Shown here piece by piece: positions 46,367-55,482 of a DNA stretch of 64,000 nt. The notes below the pieces were generated by a model, which was given only the letters and a program-made list of their open reading frames with translations, ran no database searches and was not told the DNA's origin. Source of the DNA: CAYYKK01 sp046351395 (GTDB taxonomy: Bacteria; Myxococcota_A; Polyangia; Polyangiales; Polyangiaceae). The translations under genes and the position numbers were made by a program. The DNA lies in assembly GCA_046351395.1 (NCBI GenBank), contig JAXLYP010000027.1:104077-168076 (forward strand), given 5' to 3'. Within the stretch, counting starts at the first letter, position 1, and the number at the start of each line of letters is the position of its first letter.

Positions 46367-47361
46367 TAACGCGCGCTCGCGGCCTTCGGGAGGAGCAAGC
46401 CGGGCGAGCTGATCCGAGCGGGGGCCTTGAGGAACGCGCTCACCATCTCGCGCAGCCCGCGCGGGCGCGTCTTCGGCTTGATGCTCGGATGGGCCTGCGG
46501 CCGATCGAGGAAGTGGAGGAGCGCGGGCACGAACTGCGCGACGCTCTCGCGGTGCGGGTAGTGCCCCGCGCGCTCGAACCTTCGAACCGTGATGCCCTCG
46601 AGGAACGTGGACGCGTCCTTCACGTGCGAGACCGGGATGACTCGATCGCGATCGCCCCAAAACACGGCGATCGGGGGCAACTTGGGGAGCTCGTGCGCGT
46701 GATCGAGGAAGTGGGGGCGCTGCCCGCCCAACCCGACGGACGCGCTCAGCGTGCGCGACAGCGCCCGCGCGGTGCCCGCGCGATCGTTCAGCCGGCCGAG
46801 CGTCGCCCGGTCGGGCTTCTTGAACTCACCTCCGAGGATGCGCATCCCGAGGCGCGTTCCTCGATCCATGAAGGGCTGCCCGATCCGCTCGACCGCACCC
46901 GTCGCCGCCGCGAGCCGGAGCAGCCACGCGACCTCGCGACCGAGCCCGCCGGAGGCGACGAGCCCGAGCCGGCGCACGTGCGGTAGCTCCGTCTCACCCA
47001 TGACGCCGAGGCGGTGCAGCTCGATGAGGAGGCGCTGCGCGACCCCGCCGCCGAGGGAGTGGCCCACGAGATCGATCTCGCGGAGGCCCGTCGCGCGGAG
47101 CCAGGCCGCGATCGTGCGCGCGTACCAGCGGATCGAGTACGTGGCGTCGGGGCGGGAAGAGCGGCCGTGCCCGGGCAGATCCGGCATCAGCACGCGGCGC
47201 GTGCGCCCGAGCGTCGGCGCGACGAGATCCCACGTGTGGTTCGAGTCGCTGAGGCCGTGGAGCAGCACGAGCGGGGGCGTGCCCGCCGACTCCACGCCGC
47301 GGGGGCCGACCTCGAGCCACGAGATATCGCAGTCGCCCACGGTGCGGATGTGGCGCTCCAT
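46366..47361 (-). CDS. Alpha/beta hydrolase
   Basis: 331 residues. Motifs in order: LVLLHGLSDSNHTW (oxyanion hole), GHGRSSRP, nucleophile elbow GHSLGGG, acid GDRDRVIP and His in RAGHYPHRE. All are intact, so an active serine hydrolase is expected. No signal peptide. The C-terminal ~45 residues after the catalytic His are longer than usual and end where the inverted-repeat element begins; the stop codon abuts that element, so the natural end may have been changed by its insertion. Substrate unknown. Confidence 0.85.
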   Translation of the reverse strand: MERHIRTVGDCDISWLEVGPRGVESAGTPPLVLLHGLSDSNHTWDLVAPTLGRTRRVLMPDLPGHGRSSRPDATYSIRWYARTIAAWLRATGLREIDLVGHSLGGGVAQRLLIELHRLGVMGETELPHVRRLGLVASGGLGREVAWLLRLAAATGAVERIGQPFMDRGTRLGMRILGGEFKKPDRATLGRLNDRAGTARALSRTLSASVGLGGQRPHFLDHAHELPKLPPIAVFWGDRDRVIPVSHVKDASTFLEGITVRRFERAGHYPHRESVAQFVPALLHFLDRPQAHPSIKPKTRPRGLREMVSAFLKAPARISSPGLLLPKAASAR

Positions 47362-47633
47362 CGTCGACTCTTCGATCTCATTTCTCGCTCGCGGCGCGCA
47401 AACTTTTTGAGCGGGCCTCGGCGCGCAAGGAACAGACTGATTGGTCGTGGTTGGCGCTTCGGGGAGTCTTCCGTAGACTCACCGAGCTTGCGGGAGGTGC
47501 CATGGGAGCTGCCGATCCACGAAGAAGACTCCGGCTCATGAACGAAGTGCTGCCGGATCCGACGCAGAACCGCGTCGCCCGCAGCCCGAACGCGGCTGGC
47601 GCGAGCCGCGTGGGAGGCCCGCGCGACCGGACG

Positions 47634-48015
47634 ATGAACCACATGCAGGCGCTCCTCGCGGCGACGACGGCCGCCACGGTCGTCGGCTGCGGAGCGAAGG
47701 ACGAGCCGAGGCCCGACCCCGGCGTCACCGGGACGGGCACGGCGGCGACGAGCGCGGCGACGCCGGGGCGCGCCGAGCCTCACCCAGAAGGACCCGACGC
47801 CGCCCGCGAGCGCGTCCGCTGCGCCCTCCGCTGTCGCGTCGGCGGACGCGTCCGCCGCGCCCTCCTCCTCCGCCGTCGTGTCGAACCCGCCCGCGAGCGC
47901 GCACACCGCGACGCCGTACGTCCCGCCGACGCCGCCGACCCGCACGCCGTACATCGTCGTCGATCCGGTTCCGCCGCCTTACCGCAATGGCAAGAGCGGC
48001 CCGAACCACCCCTGA
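47634..48015 (+). pseudogene. Short Pro/Ala-rich lipoprotein, one apparent frameshift
   Basis: ATG 47634 (or 47643) gives a lipoprotein signal MQALLAATTAATVVGC followed by a Gly/Thr linker. Near 47774 the sensible reading switches frame: from there LTQKDPTPPASASAAPSAV continues to VVDPVPPPYRNGKSGPNHP and stops at 48013-48015, 16 bp before the radical SAM start. Removing one G of the GGGG run at about 47774-47777 restores a single ORF of ~126 residues. The composition resembles other tiny lipoproteins in this window. Sequencing error is as likely as real decay. Confidence 0.55.
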
Positions 48016-48031
48016 TCTCGAGGAGCACACC

Positions 48032-49681
48032 ATGGCACGCGTTTCATTGGTCGGTCCGGAGATCGAGGAGAACCTCAGCCTCCGCTACATCGCGTCCTCT
48101 CTCGCGGTCGCGGGGCACGAGAGCGACATCGTCCCGTTCAACCAGCCGCTCGACTTCAACTACGCGATCGAGCGCGTGCTCCAGTACGAGCCCGTCGTCG
48201 TGGGCGTGTCGCTCGCGTTCCAGTGGCGCGCGAACGACTTCCTCGCGTTCGCCGTCGCGCTCCGAGAGAAGGGGTTCAAGGGCCACATCACGATGGGCGG
48301 CCACTTCGCGACGTTCGCGGCGAAGGACATCATGCTCGACTTCCCAGAGATCTCCTCGATCTGCCGACAAGAGGCGGAGGAGACGATGGTGGCGCTCACG
48401 AACGCGGTCGTCGCGAACGGCCCGCTCGAGGGCATCCCCGGGCTCGCGCTGCACGGCGAGGACGGGGACGTGATCATGACCGCCCACCCGGCGCTCCCGG
48501 ACATCCACAAGCTCCCGCGGCCGGACCGGCGCGGCGTCCCGGCGATGTGCTTCGGGCACGGGATCTCCCCGCTCGTGTCGAGCCGCGGGTGCTACGCGAA
48601 CTGCAGCTTCTGTTGCATCGCCGCGTGGCACGAGCAGTCCCTGCCCGGCAAGCGCTACCGGATCCGCGAAGTGGAGGACGTCGCGGACGAGATGGTCGCG
48701 ATGACGAAGGAGCGCAACATCGACATCTTCGTCTTCCACGACGACAACTTCTTCGTGCCCGGGCACAAGCGGAACTTCGAGCGCTTCAGCGCGCTCGCCG
48801 ACGCGCTCGAGAAGAGGGGCATCGGGAGGTTCGCGACCGTCGTGAAGGCGCGACCGACGGACGTCGATCCCAAGGTGTTCGACGTGCTGAAGAACCGCCT
48901 CCACTGCATCCGCGCGTACATCGGGATCGAGACCGACGCGGACGCCGGCCTCGAGACGCTGCGGCGCTGGTCGCCCGCGAAGCAGAACAAGAAGTCGATC
49001 GACCTCGTGCGGAAGCTCGACCTCTACACGTGCTTCAACATCCTCCTCTTCGATCCCGACACGACGATCGAGGACATCGAGACGAACATCGCGTTCTTCC
49101 GCTACGCCTCCGAGTTCCCCTCGAACTTCGGGCGCGTGGAGCTCTACGCGGGCACGCCGCTCCTCCACCGCATGCAGCAGGAGGGGCGCACGCGCGGCGA
49201 CTACATGCAGTGGGACTACGACCTGAGCTCTCCCGCGATGGAGCGCGTGTTCTCCCTCACGATGGACGCGTTCCACGAGCGCAACTTCGGGAACAACGCG
49301 CTCGCGAACCGGATCATGGGCACGCGGTTCGACGTCGAGGTCGCGCGCCACTTCCACCCGGAGGTCACGAAGCCGGAGTGGGTCGAGGAGGGCAAGCGGC
49401 TCTCGTCGATCCTCTCGATCGACGGCGCGGACGGGCTCCAGAAGATCGTGGATTTCGTGCGGCGGGACGCGCCGCGCTCGGAGGAGCGAGACTTCGTGAA
49501 GGAGGTCGCCGAGGGGCTCCGCGCGACGGAGGACAGCATCCGCGGACGCGCGAAGGCGCTCGCGCGCGAGCTGCGGGACGCGATCGGTCAGGGCGAGCCC
49601 CTCACCGAGATCGGCGACGTGGTCGCGACGCCGCTCCAACAAGCACGGCAGGTGCAGTTCTCCGCGGCTGCGACCTCGTAG
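48032..49681 (+). CDS. B12-binding radical SAM protein
   Basis: 549 residues. The first ~150 resemble a cobalamin-binding Rossmann domain (VVVGVSLAFQ, HITMGGHFATFAAKDIM). SSRGCYANCSFC provides the CxxxCxxC cluster (Cys187, 191, 194). The AdoMet barrel continues with DIFVFHDDNFFVPG, IGIETDADAGLETLRRW and FNILLFDPDTTIEDIETN. AGGAG lies 6 nt before ATG 48032, which fixes the start. Members methylate or rearrange unactivated carbon in natural products, lipids or peptides. The stop is 6 bp before the DUF2169 gene at 49688, so it is in the T6SS operon of cassette 3; the target is unknown. Confidence 0.9.
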   Translation: MARVSLVGPEIEENLSLRYIASSLAVAGHESDIVPFNQPLDFNYAIERVLQYEPVVVGVSLAFQWRANDFLAFAVALREKGFKGHITMGGHFATFAAKDIMLDFPEISSICRQEAEETMVALTNAVVANGPLEGIPGLALHGEDGDVIMTAHPALPDIHKLPRPDRRGVPAMCFGHGISPLVSSRGCYANCSFCCIAAWHEQSLPGKRYRIREVEDVADEMVAMTKERNIDIFVFHDDNFFVPGHKRNFERFSALADALEKRGIGRFATVVKARPTDVDPKVFDVLKNRLHCIRAYIGIETDADAGLETLRRWSPAKQNKKSIDLVRKLDLYTCFNILLFDPDTTIEDIETNIAFFRYASEFPSNFGRVELYAGTPLLHRMQQEGRTRGDYMQWDYDLSSPAMERVFSLTMDAFHERNFGNNALANRIMGTRFDVEVARHFHPEVTKPEWVEEGKRLSSILSIDGADGLQKIVDFVRRDAPRSEERDFVKEVAEGLRATEDSIRGRAKALARELRDAIGQGEPLTEIGDVVATPLQQARQVQFSAAATS

Positions 49682-49687
49682 GGGCTG

Positions 49688-52600
49688 ATGAGCGAGGCCC
49701 CGCCGGTCGATATCACGGTCGTCGCGTCGCCGCGCGTCGCCCCAGCGGCGCCGCTCTCGACGGGCGCCGTGGTGTGGCGCTACCGCGGGGTGGTCCGCGC
49801 GACGATCGTCGCGAAGTGCACGTTCGACATGATGAACGGGCAGCCGATGCGGCTGCGCGCACCCGACGAGGTCGCGCACGGCGACAAGCACCTCGGCAAC
49901 AACGCCCTCAGGAGCGTCCAGGAGGCGAGCGACCTCATCCCGTACCGACCGCACGCGGACGTCACGCTCGTCGGGCACGCGTACGCGCTGGGCAACACGC
50001 CGACCTACTCCGCGACGGTGCGGCTCGCGCTCTACCGCGACCAGAAGATCATCGAGAAGGCGGTCAACGTCTTCGGCGACCGCGACGCGAACGGCGCGGT
50101 CCGCGCGTTCCAGCGGATGCCGCTTCAGCCGGAGCACGCGCTCGCGACCCCCGACAACCCGATCGGATCGGCGCGCCCGAACCTGGTCGATCCGAACGAC
50201 CCGAACCACTCGGCGTTCTTCTCGCCGATCTCGCGCTACTGGCAGCCGCGCGCGAGGCTCCTCCGTGGAGGCCGCCCTCCGCCGACGGACGCGCTGGTGG
50301 ACCTGCCCGATGCGTTCGATTGGACGTACTTCCAATCGGCGCCCGCCGATCAGCAGGTGAGCTATCTCCGGGGTGACGAGTGGCTCGTCCTCGACGGCGT
50401 CCATCCGTCCGTCCACCGCTTGAAGACGCAGCTCCCGGGGTCGCGCGTCCGGGCGCGCGTCTTCGGACTCGCCCCACAGCACCACCCCGGCCACGGGCCG
50501 ATGGCGCAGCTCGCACCGCTCGAGCTCGTCGCCGACACGCTCGCGATCGACGCCGACCGCATGTGCACGACCCTCTGCTACCGGGGCAGCATCGCGCTCG
50601 AGAACGAGCGCGCGGCGAGCGCGCTCAAGGTGTACCTCGCGCTCGAGCTCGGCGCCGACGACGCGCGCTTCCCGAGCGCCGACGAGGTCCCGCCGCCCCG
50701 CGCGAGCGCGCCCGTGAAGACCGCAGCGCCGCAGCGGCTCGGCGAGACGCTGCCGTCGTCCAACGACGCGCCCGTGTCGTCCGCGAGCCTCCCATTCATC
50801 CGGAGCGGCCCCTCGTCCGGTCTCCCGAGCAGCTCGAGGCGGATGGGCGTCCCAGTCGTCGCGACCGACGACGAGGCGGAGGAGCTCGGTGGCACCGAGG
50901 TGCTGCGGAGCGCCGACGTCGCCCGCGCCATCGCCGCTCGCGCGACGCCGTTCGGCGCAGCCGCGACCCCCCCAGCCGGAGCCCCACGCCCCTTCGATCC
51001 CCCGGCATCCGGCCCCCCGAGCTTCGGCGCGGCTCCGCCGCGCAACCCCCCGATGAGCGCGCCCGAGGCGCTCCTTCATGGCGCGGCTCCGCCGGCTCCA
51101 CCGCGCCATTTCAACGTCCCGTCTTTGTCTCACGCGGACGATGAGATCGAGGGCACCCACCTGCTCGGAGCGACGGCGGGGCCGCTCGTGAGCGAGGACT
51201 CGCAGACCCACGACACGCTCACCGAGCCCCGGAACGTGCTGGATCGCGCGCGCGCGGTGACGGGTCCCCACCACCCGCCCCAGCCGAGCTCCGCCCCCGC
51301 GCCGAACATCCCATTTCCCGAGCGCGCCGACGGCGCTCGATTCGGCCGCGGCTCCGACCACGGAATGCAAGCGCCGGCGTTCGGTCCACGACCCGCGGGC
51401 CCGACACCCGTGCAACCGTCGTCGAGGCCGCCGCAACCCGCGCCGCCGCGGCCGCCACCTCCACAGCCTCCCCCGCCGCAACTCGCTTCCCTTCCTCCGC
51501 AGCCTCCACCTCCACAGCCTCCACCTCCACAGCCTCCACCTCCACAGCCTCCGCCCCCGCAGCCTCCGCCCCCGCAGCCTCCACCTCCGCAGCTGCCGCC
51601 TCCGCAGCCTGTTGCACCGGTGGGCATCCCTGCGCCGCTCGACCTCACGAGCGCGCAGCGAGCCGCCGCTGCGATCGAGATGGCCGAGGCGGAGTTCGGA
51701 GGGACGATGGACCTCAGCGAGGCGCAGATGCGGCTTCTGATGAACCAGAAGTCGGCGCCGTTCGTCCCCGCCGATCCGAACGCTCCGCCCCCTCCGCGCT
51801 CGCTCTCGCCCTCCATCGCGGACGACGACACCGGGGATGGGCGCACCTCGTTGATCTCGGTCGACGCGCTGCTCGCGACGAAGACGACGCTTCCGTTCGC
51901 GAAGAACTTGCGGGAGGACATGGCGAAAGCGCTCCAGGATTCCGCTCCCCCACCGCTTCCGCCGCCCCCGCCGCCGCGGACGCCGTCCACGCCGCCTTCG
52001 CACTTTCCGCGGGTCAGTGCGACGCGGCCGCCCGAGACGGGCCCGGTCGCGTCCACGCTCCAGCCGTCGACTCCGTTCACGCGCGTCGACGCGCAACCCT
52101 CGGCGGGGATCGCGGCGCCGCCTGTCGTCGCGCCTCCCGCCCTGGTCCCGGCTCCACCCGTCGCAGCTGCTCCGCCGCCCCTCGCGACTCCGCCCGCCGC
52201 CCCGCCCCTCGTCGCTCCTCCCTCCGCTCCGCCGGTCGCTCAGCCCTCGCCGCCCGCTCCTGCGTCTGCTCGGGCCTCGACGGACGACGGGTCATCCCCG
52301 CCCGCCGCGCCCGCAGAGATCGAGAAGCCCGCGATGATGCCCGCGATCCCGTCCGCTCCCGAGGGACCGCCCGAGACGGAGGCGCGCAAGGCGCTGCGGG
52401 CGCGGCTCTCCAAGCCCGGCAACTTCGACGGCGAAGACTTCAGCGGAGGCGACCTCTCCGACCTCGATTTCGCGGGCCGATCGCTCGCGCGTTGCAACCT
52501 GAAGAACGCGAAGCTCGTGGGCACGAACCTCCGGGGGACGATGCTGACGGGCGCGGATCTCACGGGCGCGGATCTGACGCGCGCCGTCCTCGTGCGAGCC

Positions 52601-53071
52601 GCGCTCGACGGGGCGTACCTCGGCGGAGCGATCTTCGAGGACGCCGACTTCTCGGACGCGACCCTGTCGGCCGCGCGCGCCGAGAAGGTGAAGTTCTCGC
52701 GCGCCCGCGGACCGCGCGCGAACCTGAAGGGCGCGGATCTCACGGGCGCCGACCTAAGGCACGGTGGGTTCACGAGCGCCGCGTTCGACAACGCGATCCT
52801 GAAGGACGCGCAGGGCGACCAGGGCACGTTCGAGGGCGCGAGCTTCGTCCACACGGATCTCTCCTCCGCGTCGTTCCGGCGAGCGAAGCTCACCGGCGCG
52901 AACCTCTCCCACGCGAACCTCGCCTCGACCGACTTCCGACATGCGAACCTGGAGCGTGCGAACGTCCACGCGACGAACCGCGCCACCGCGAAGCTCCTCG
53001 GCGCGAACACGAAGGGCCTGGTCGAGAGCGCGCCAGGAGCTTCCGGCGCGGCAGACAAGGCGCGCCGCTGA
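49688..53071 (+). CDS. DUF2169 - long Pro-rich linker - pentapeptide-repeat protein (cassette 3)
   Basis: 1127 residues. DUF2169 (about 20-320): VVRATIVAKCTFDM, TLVGHAYALGNTP, FDWTYFQSAPADQQVSYL and LELVADTLAIDADRMCTTLCYRG. Residues ~330-905 are disordered and Pro/Ala-rich, with a (P-P-Q-P-P-P-P-Q-P)-type repeat around 590-640 (nt 51460-51610). About 913-1105 are pentapeptide repeats. The linker carries a diverged REP-like element in frame (nt 51314-51370, encoding ERADGARFGRGSDHG), which explains part of its length. ATG 49688, 6 bp after the radical SAM gene. Confidence 0.88.
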   Translation: MSEAPPVDITVVASPRVAPAAPLSTGAVVWRYRGVVRATIVAKCTFDMMNGQPMRLRAPDEVAHGDKHLGNNALRSVQEASDLIPYRPHADVTLVGHAYALGNTPTYSATVRLALYRDQKIIEKAVNVFGDRDANGAVRAFQRMPLQPEHALATPDNPIGSARPNLVDPNDPNHSAFFSPISRYWQPRARLLRGGRPPPTDALVDLPDAFDWTYFQSAPADQQVSYLRGDEWLVLDGVHPSVHRLKTQLPGSRVRARVFGLAPQHHPGHGPMAQLAPLELVADTLAIDADRMCTTLCYRGSIALENERAASALKVYLALELGADDARFPSADEVPPPRASAPVKTAAPQRLGETLPSSNDAPVSSASLPFIRSGPSSGLPSSSRRMGVPVVATDDEAEELGGTEVLRSADVARAIAARATPFGAAATPPAGAPRPFDPPASGPPSFGAAPPRNPPMSAPEALLHGAAPPAPPRHFNVPSLSHADDEIEGTHLLGATAGPLVSEDSQTHDTLTEPRNVLDRARAVTGPHHPPQPSSAPAPNIPFPERADGARFGRGSDHGMQAPAFGPRPAGPTPVQPSSRPPQPAPPRPPPPQPPPPQLASLPPQPPPPQPPPPQPPPPQPPPPQPPPPQPPPPQLPPPQPVAPVGIPAPLDLTSAQRAAAAIEMAEAEFGGTMDLSEAQMRLLMNQKSAPFVPADPNAPPPPRSLSPSIADDDTGDGRTSLISVDALLATKTTLPFAKNLREDMAKALQDSAPPPLPPPPPPRTPSTPPSHFPRVSATRPPETGPVASTLQPSTPFTRVDAQPSAGIAAPPVVAPPALVPAPPVAAAPPPLATPPAAPPLVAPPSAPPVAQPSPPAPASARASTDDGSSPPAAPAEIEKPAMMPAIPSAPEGPPETEARKALRARLSKPGNFDGEDFSGGDLSDLDFAGRSLARCNLKNAKLVGTNLRGTMLTGADLTGADLTRAVLVRAALDGAYLGGAIFEDADFSDATLSAARAEKVKFSRARGPRANLKGADLTGADLRHGGFTSAAFDNAILKDAQGDQGTFEGASFVHTDLSSASFRRAKLTGANLSHANLASTDFRHANLERANVHATNRATAKLLGANTKGLVESAPGASGAADKARR
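51314..51370 (+). repeat. REP-like element copy inside a coding sequence
   Basis: CCCGAGCGCGCCGACGGCG, then CTCGATTCGGCCGCGG and CTCCGACCACGGAATGC: the same part order as the array at 34768-34970, here in the Pro-rich linker of the DUF2169-pentapeptide protein and read without breaking the frame. A more decayed copy lies at about 51052-51110. Confidence 0.65.
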
Positions 53072-53195
53072 CCGCGAAACGCTGGGGTCAGCGCACCCAT
53101 TTGGAGCTGGGCTGGGTTGACCACCCGGTCGCCATCGGCGACCCTGCGGCTCCGGTCGAGGCAGGGGCCTCGCCCGACGAGAAAGCGAGTCCTCG

Positions 53196-55472
53196 ATGCA
53201 CCTCGACAACGTCACCCTCACGTTCAAGGACAGCGGCGTCACGGGCTTCCAGGTGCACGAGATCGAGAGCCACGACGAGGTCAACAAGATCTCCGAGATC
53301 CGCCTCGAGGTGAGCCACACGCACGCGGATCTCGACCTCACGACGCTCGTGAGCGAGGCCGTCGAGATCGAGGTGAGGGACGAGCACTGGGTGAAGAAGC
53401 GCGCCGGCATCGTCCGCCGCGTTCGCCAGCTGACCGCGCACCCGCAGGGCGCCTCCCTCTACGAGCTCATCATCGTCCCGCCGCTGTGGCTCACAACGCG
53501 GCGCCGGGACAACCGGATCTTCCAGGATTGCAACGCGAAGGACGTCGTCACCCAGGTGCTCGAGGGGTACGGCGGCCGCATCCCCGCGCCGAACTTCTAC
53601 GGCGTCGAGCCGCCGAAGCGCGAGTACCGCGTCCAGTACGACGAGACGGACCACGACTTCATCTTCCGCGTCTGCGCGGAGGAAGGGATCGCGACGTACT
53701 TCGAGGACGAGTTCGACTTCTCGTTCAACATGATCTCCGGGCTCGGCATGAACATGGTGAGCCGCGACGCCGTAGATTTCATCCCGCCGTCGGGCCCCGG
53801 GCAGAACACCATCCAGAAGCCGCACGTGCTCAAGGTGGCCATCACCTCGGACATCCAGACGAGCAAGGCGACGGTCCGCGACTACGACTTCAAGAAGCCG
53901 AAGTACATCCTCACGAAGAACAAGTCGACGAGCGACACGCTGTTCTCGAAGGAGGCGGACCTCGAGCACTACGAGTTCACGAACAACAAGTTCACGACGG
54001 AGCACGAGCAGCACGGCGAGTTCTTCGCGACGCAGTACCTCGAGGAGGATCGAGGCACGCGCCGCACGCTCGAGTGCCAGACGAACTTCTACCTCGCCGC
54101 GGGCACCGCGTTCACGCTCCAGCACCACCCGCGCGCGGACGTGAACGGCGAGCTCCGCGTCATCAAATCGCACTTCCACATGGTCCACCCGACCGGCGGC
54201 GCGCTCCGCCGGTCCTACACGCTCACGTGCATCCCCGGGGACGCGCCGTTCAACCCGCCCCGCATGCCCAAGCCGCGCATCTACGGGACGCACCTCGCGG
54301 TGGTGATCGGGGAGACGGAGGGGTCGGCGGACATCGACATCGACCAGTACGGGCGCGTGAAGGTGGGCTTCCACTGGGATCGCCGCGACATGGCGACCGG
54401 CAACCCCTCGCGCTTCGTGCGTGTCTCGCAGGGCTGGGCGGGCGCGGGCTTCGGCATGGTGCTCCACCCGCGCGTCGGCCACGAGGTGATCGTCGCGTAC
54501 ATCGACGGCGATCCGGACGAACCGATCATCGTGGGCCGCCTGCACAACGAGGTGAACAAGACGCCGCTCGCGCTCCCCGCGAAGAAGTCCCAGTCGACGT
54601 GGCGCAGCCAGTCCACGCCGTCCGGGGACGGGCACAACGAGATCATGATGGAGGACCAGGCGGGCGAGGAGCTCCTCGAGTTCCACGCGCAGCGGAACAA
54701 CCTCTTCCACGTGAACGCCCAGCAGGACATCTTCGTCGGCGCGAAGCGCAACGACCACGTCGTCAAGGACGTGGACGAGAAGTACGACACGAAGCGCGAC
54801 ATCACGATCGGCGCGGGCGGCCAGACCCTCACGATCAAGGGGACCGGCCACAAGGAGCGCATCACGGGGAAGTGGGACATCGAGGTCAGCGACATCTGGC
54901 ACTCGAAGACCCACGACTGGGATCACCACTCCCCGAAGGTCAATTGGGACGTCGAGACGCACGTCAACATCACGACGCCGACGATCCGCGTGAAGGAGAA
55001 CACGTTCTTCGACTGCACGACGAAGCACTTCCACCAGCACGAGGGGCTCACGTCGCACTTTCACACGAAGGAGTTCAAGGTCGAGGAGAACCTCCTCTCC
55101 GAGTTCTCGACGAAGCAGTTCACGGTCGAGGCCGAGACGCAGATCAAGCTCCACGCGCCGAGCCTCGACATCCACGGGCACCAGACGCTGTACTTCCACC
55201 CCCACGTCGAGCACTTGAACGGCAACGAGGCCGTCGCCGGCGTGAACAAGGGCGAGGTCTGGGCCATCTTGAGCGTGTACGCGGGTCTCCTCCAGGAGGG
55301 CGCGATCCTCAAGAACGCGTGGGTCGCGTTCGACTACCACAACGGCGTCATGCACGGTCACACGGACGCGGCGCACACGCACACGACCGCCGCGAAGTCG
55401 ACGACCGCCGCGGCCGAGGTTAAGCAGGGCGCCGTGAAGAACGAGACGCACGCCGGCTCGAACCACAGCTAG
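53196..55472 (+). CDS. VgrG (T6SS spike protein), cassette 3
   Basis: 758 residues, the standard VgrG length. The gp27-like part has VEIEVRDEHWVKKRAGIVRRV, DCNAKDVVTQVLEGYGG and YRVQYDETDHDFIFRVCAEEGIATYFED; the gp5 part has VKVGFHWDRRD, FVRVSQGWAGAGFGMVLHPRVG and EVIVAYIDGDPDEPIIVGRLHN. From about 490 the beta-helix shows repeats such as HFHTKEFKVEENLL and STKQFTVEAETQIK. The last 40 residues are His/Thr/Ala-rich without a toxin domain, so it is a non-evolved spike. The core differs clearly from the other two VgrGs (classical gammaproteobacterial type), suggesting a separate origin. Confidence 0.93.
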   Translation: MHLDNVTLTFKDSGVTGFQVHEIESHDEVNKISEIRLEVSHTHADLDLTTLVSEAVEIEVRDEHWVKKRAGIVRRVRQLTAHPQGASLYELIIVPPLWLTTRRRDNRIFQDCNAKDVVTQVLEGYGGRIPAPNFYGVEPPKREYRVQYDETDHDFIFRVCAEEGIATYFEDEFDFSFNMISGLGMNMVSRDAVDFIPPSGPGQNTIQKPHVLKVAITSDIQTSKATVRDYDFKKPKYILTKNKSTSDTLFSKEADLEHYEFTNNKFTTEHEQHGEFFATQYLEEDRGTRRTLECQTNFYLAAGTAFTLQHHPRADVNGELRVIKSHFHMVHPTGGALRRSYTLTCIPGDAPFNPPRMPKPRIYGTHLAVVIGETEGSADIDIDQYGRVKVGFHWDRRDMATGNPSRFVRVSQGWAGAGFGMVLHPRVGHEVIVAYIDGDPDEPIIVGRLHNEVNKTPLALPAKKSQSTWRSQSTPSGDGHNEIMMEDQAGEELLEFHAQRNNLFHVNAQQDIFVGAKRNDHVVKDVDEKYDTKRDITIGAGGQTLTIKGTGHKERITGKWDIEVSDIWHSKTHDWDHHSPKVNWDVETHVNITTPTIRVKENTFFDCTTKHFHQHEGLTSHFHTKEFKVEENLLSEFSTKQFTVEAETQIKLHAPSLDIHGHQTLYFHPHVEHLNGNEAVAGVNKGEVWAILSVYAGLLQEGAILKNAWVAFDYHNGVMHGHTDAAHTHTTAAKSTTAAAEVKQGAVKNETHAGSNHS

Positions 55473-55482
55473 CCAGCTCTCC

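Noticed and set aside
47451..48473. 340-codon plus-strand ORF overlapping the radical SAM gene
   Set aside because: Only its first part (lipoprotein signal) is meaningful; the rest is an out-of-frame reading of the radical SAM gene.
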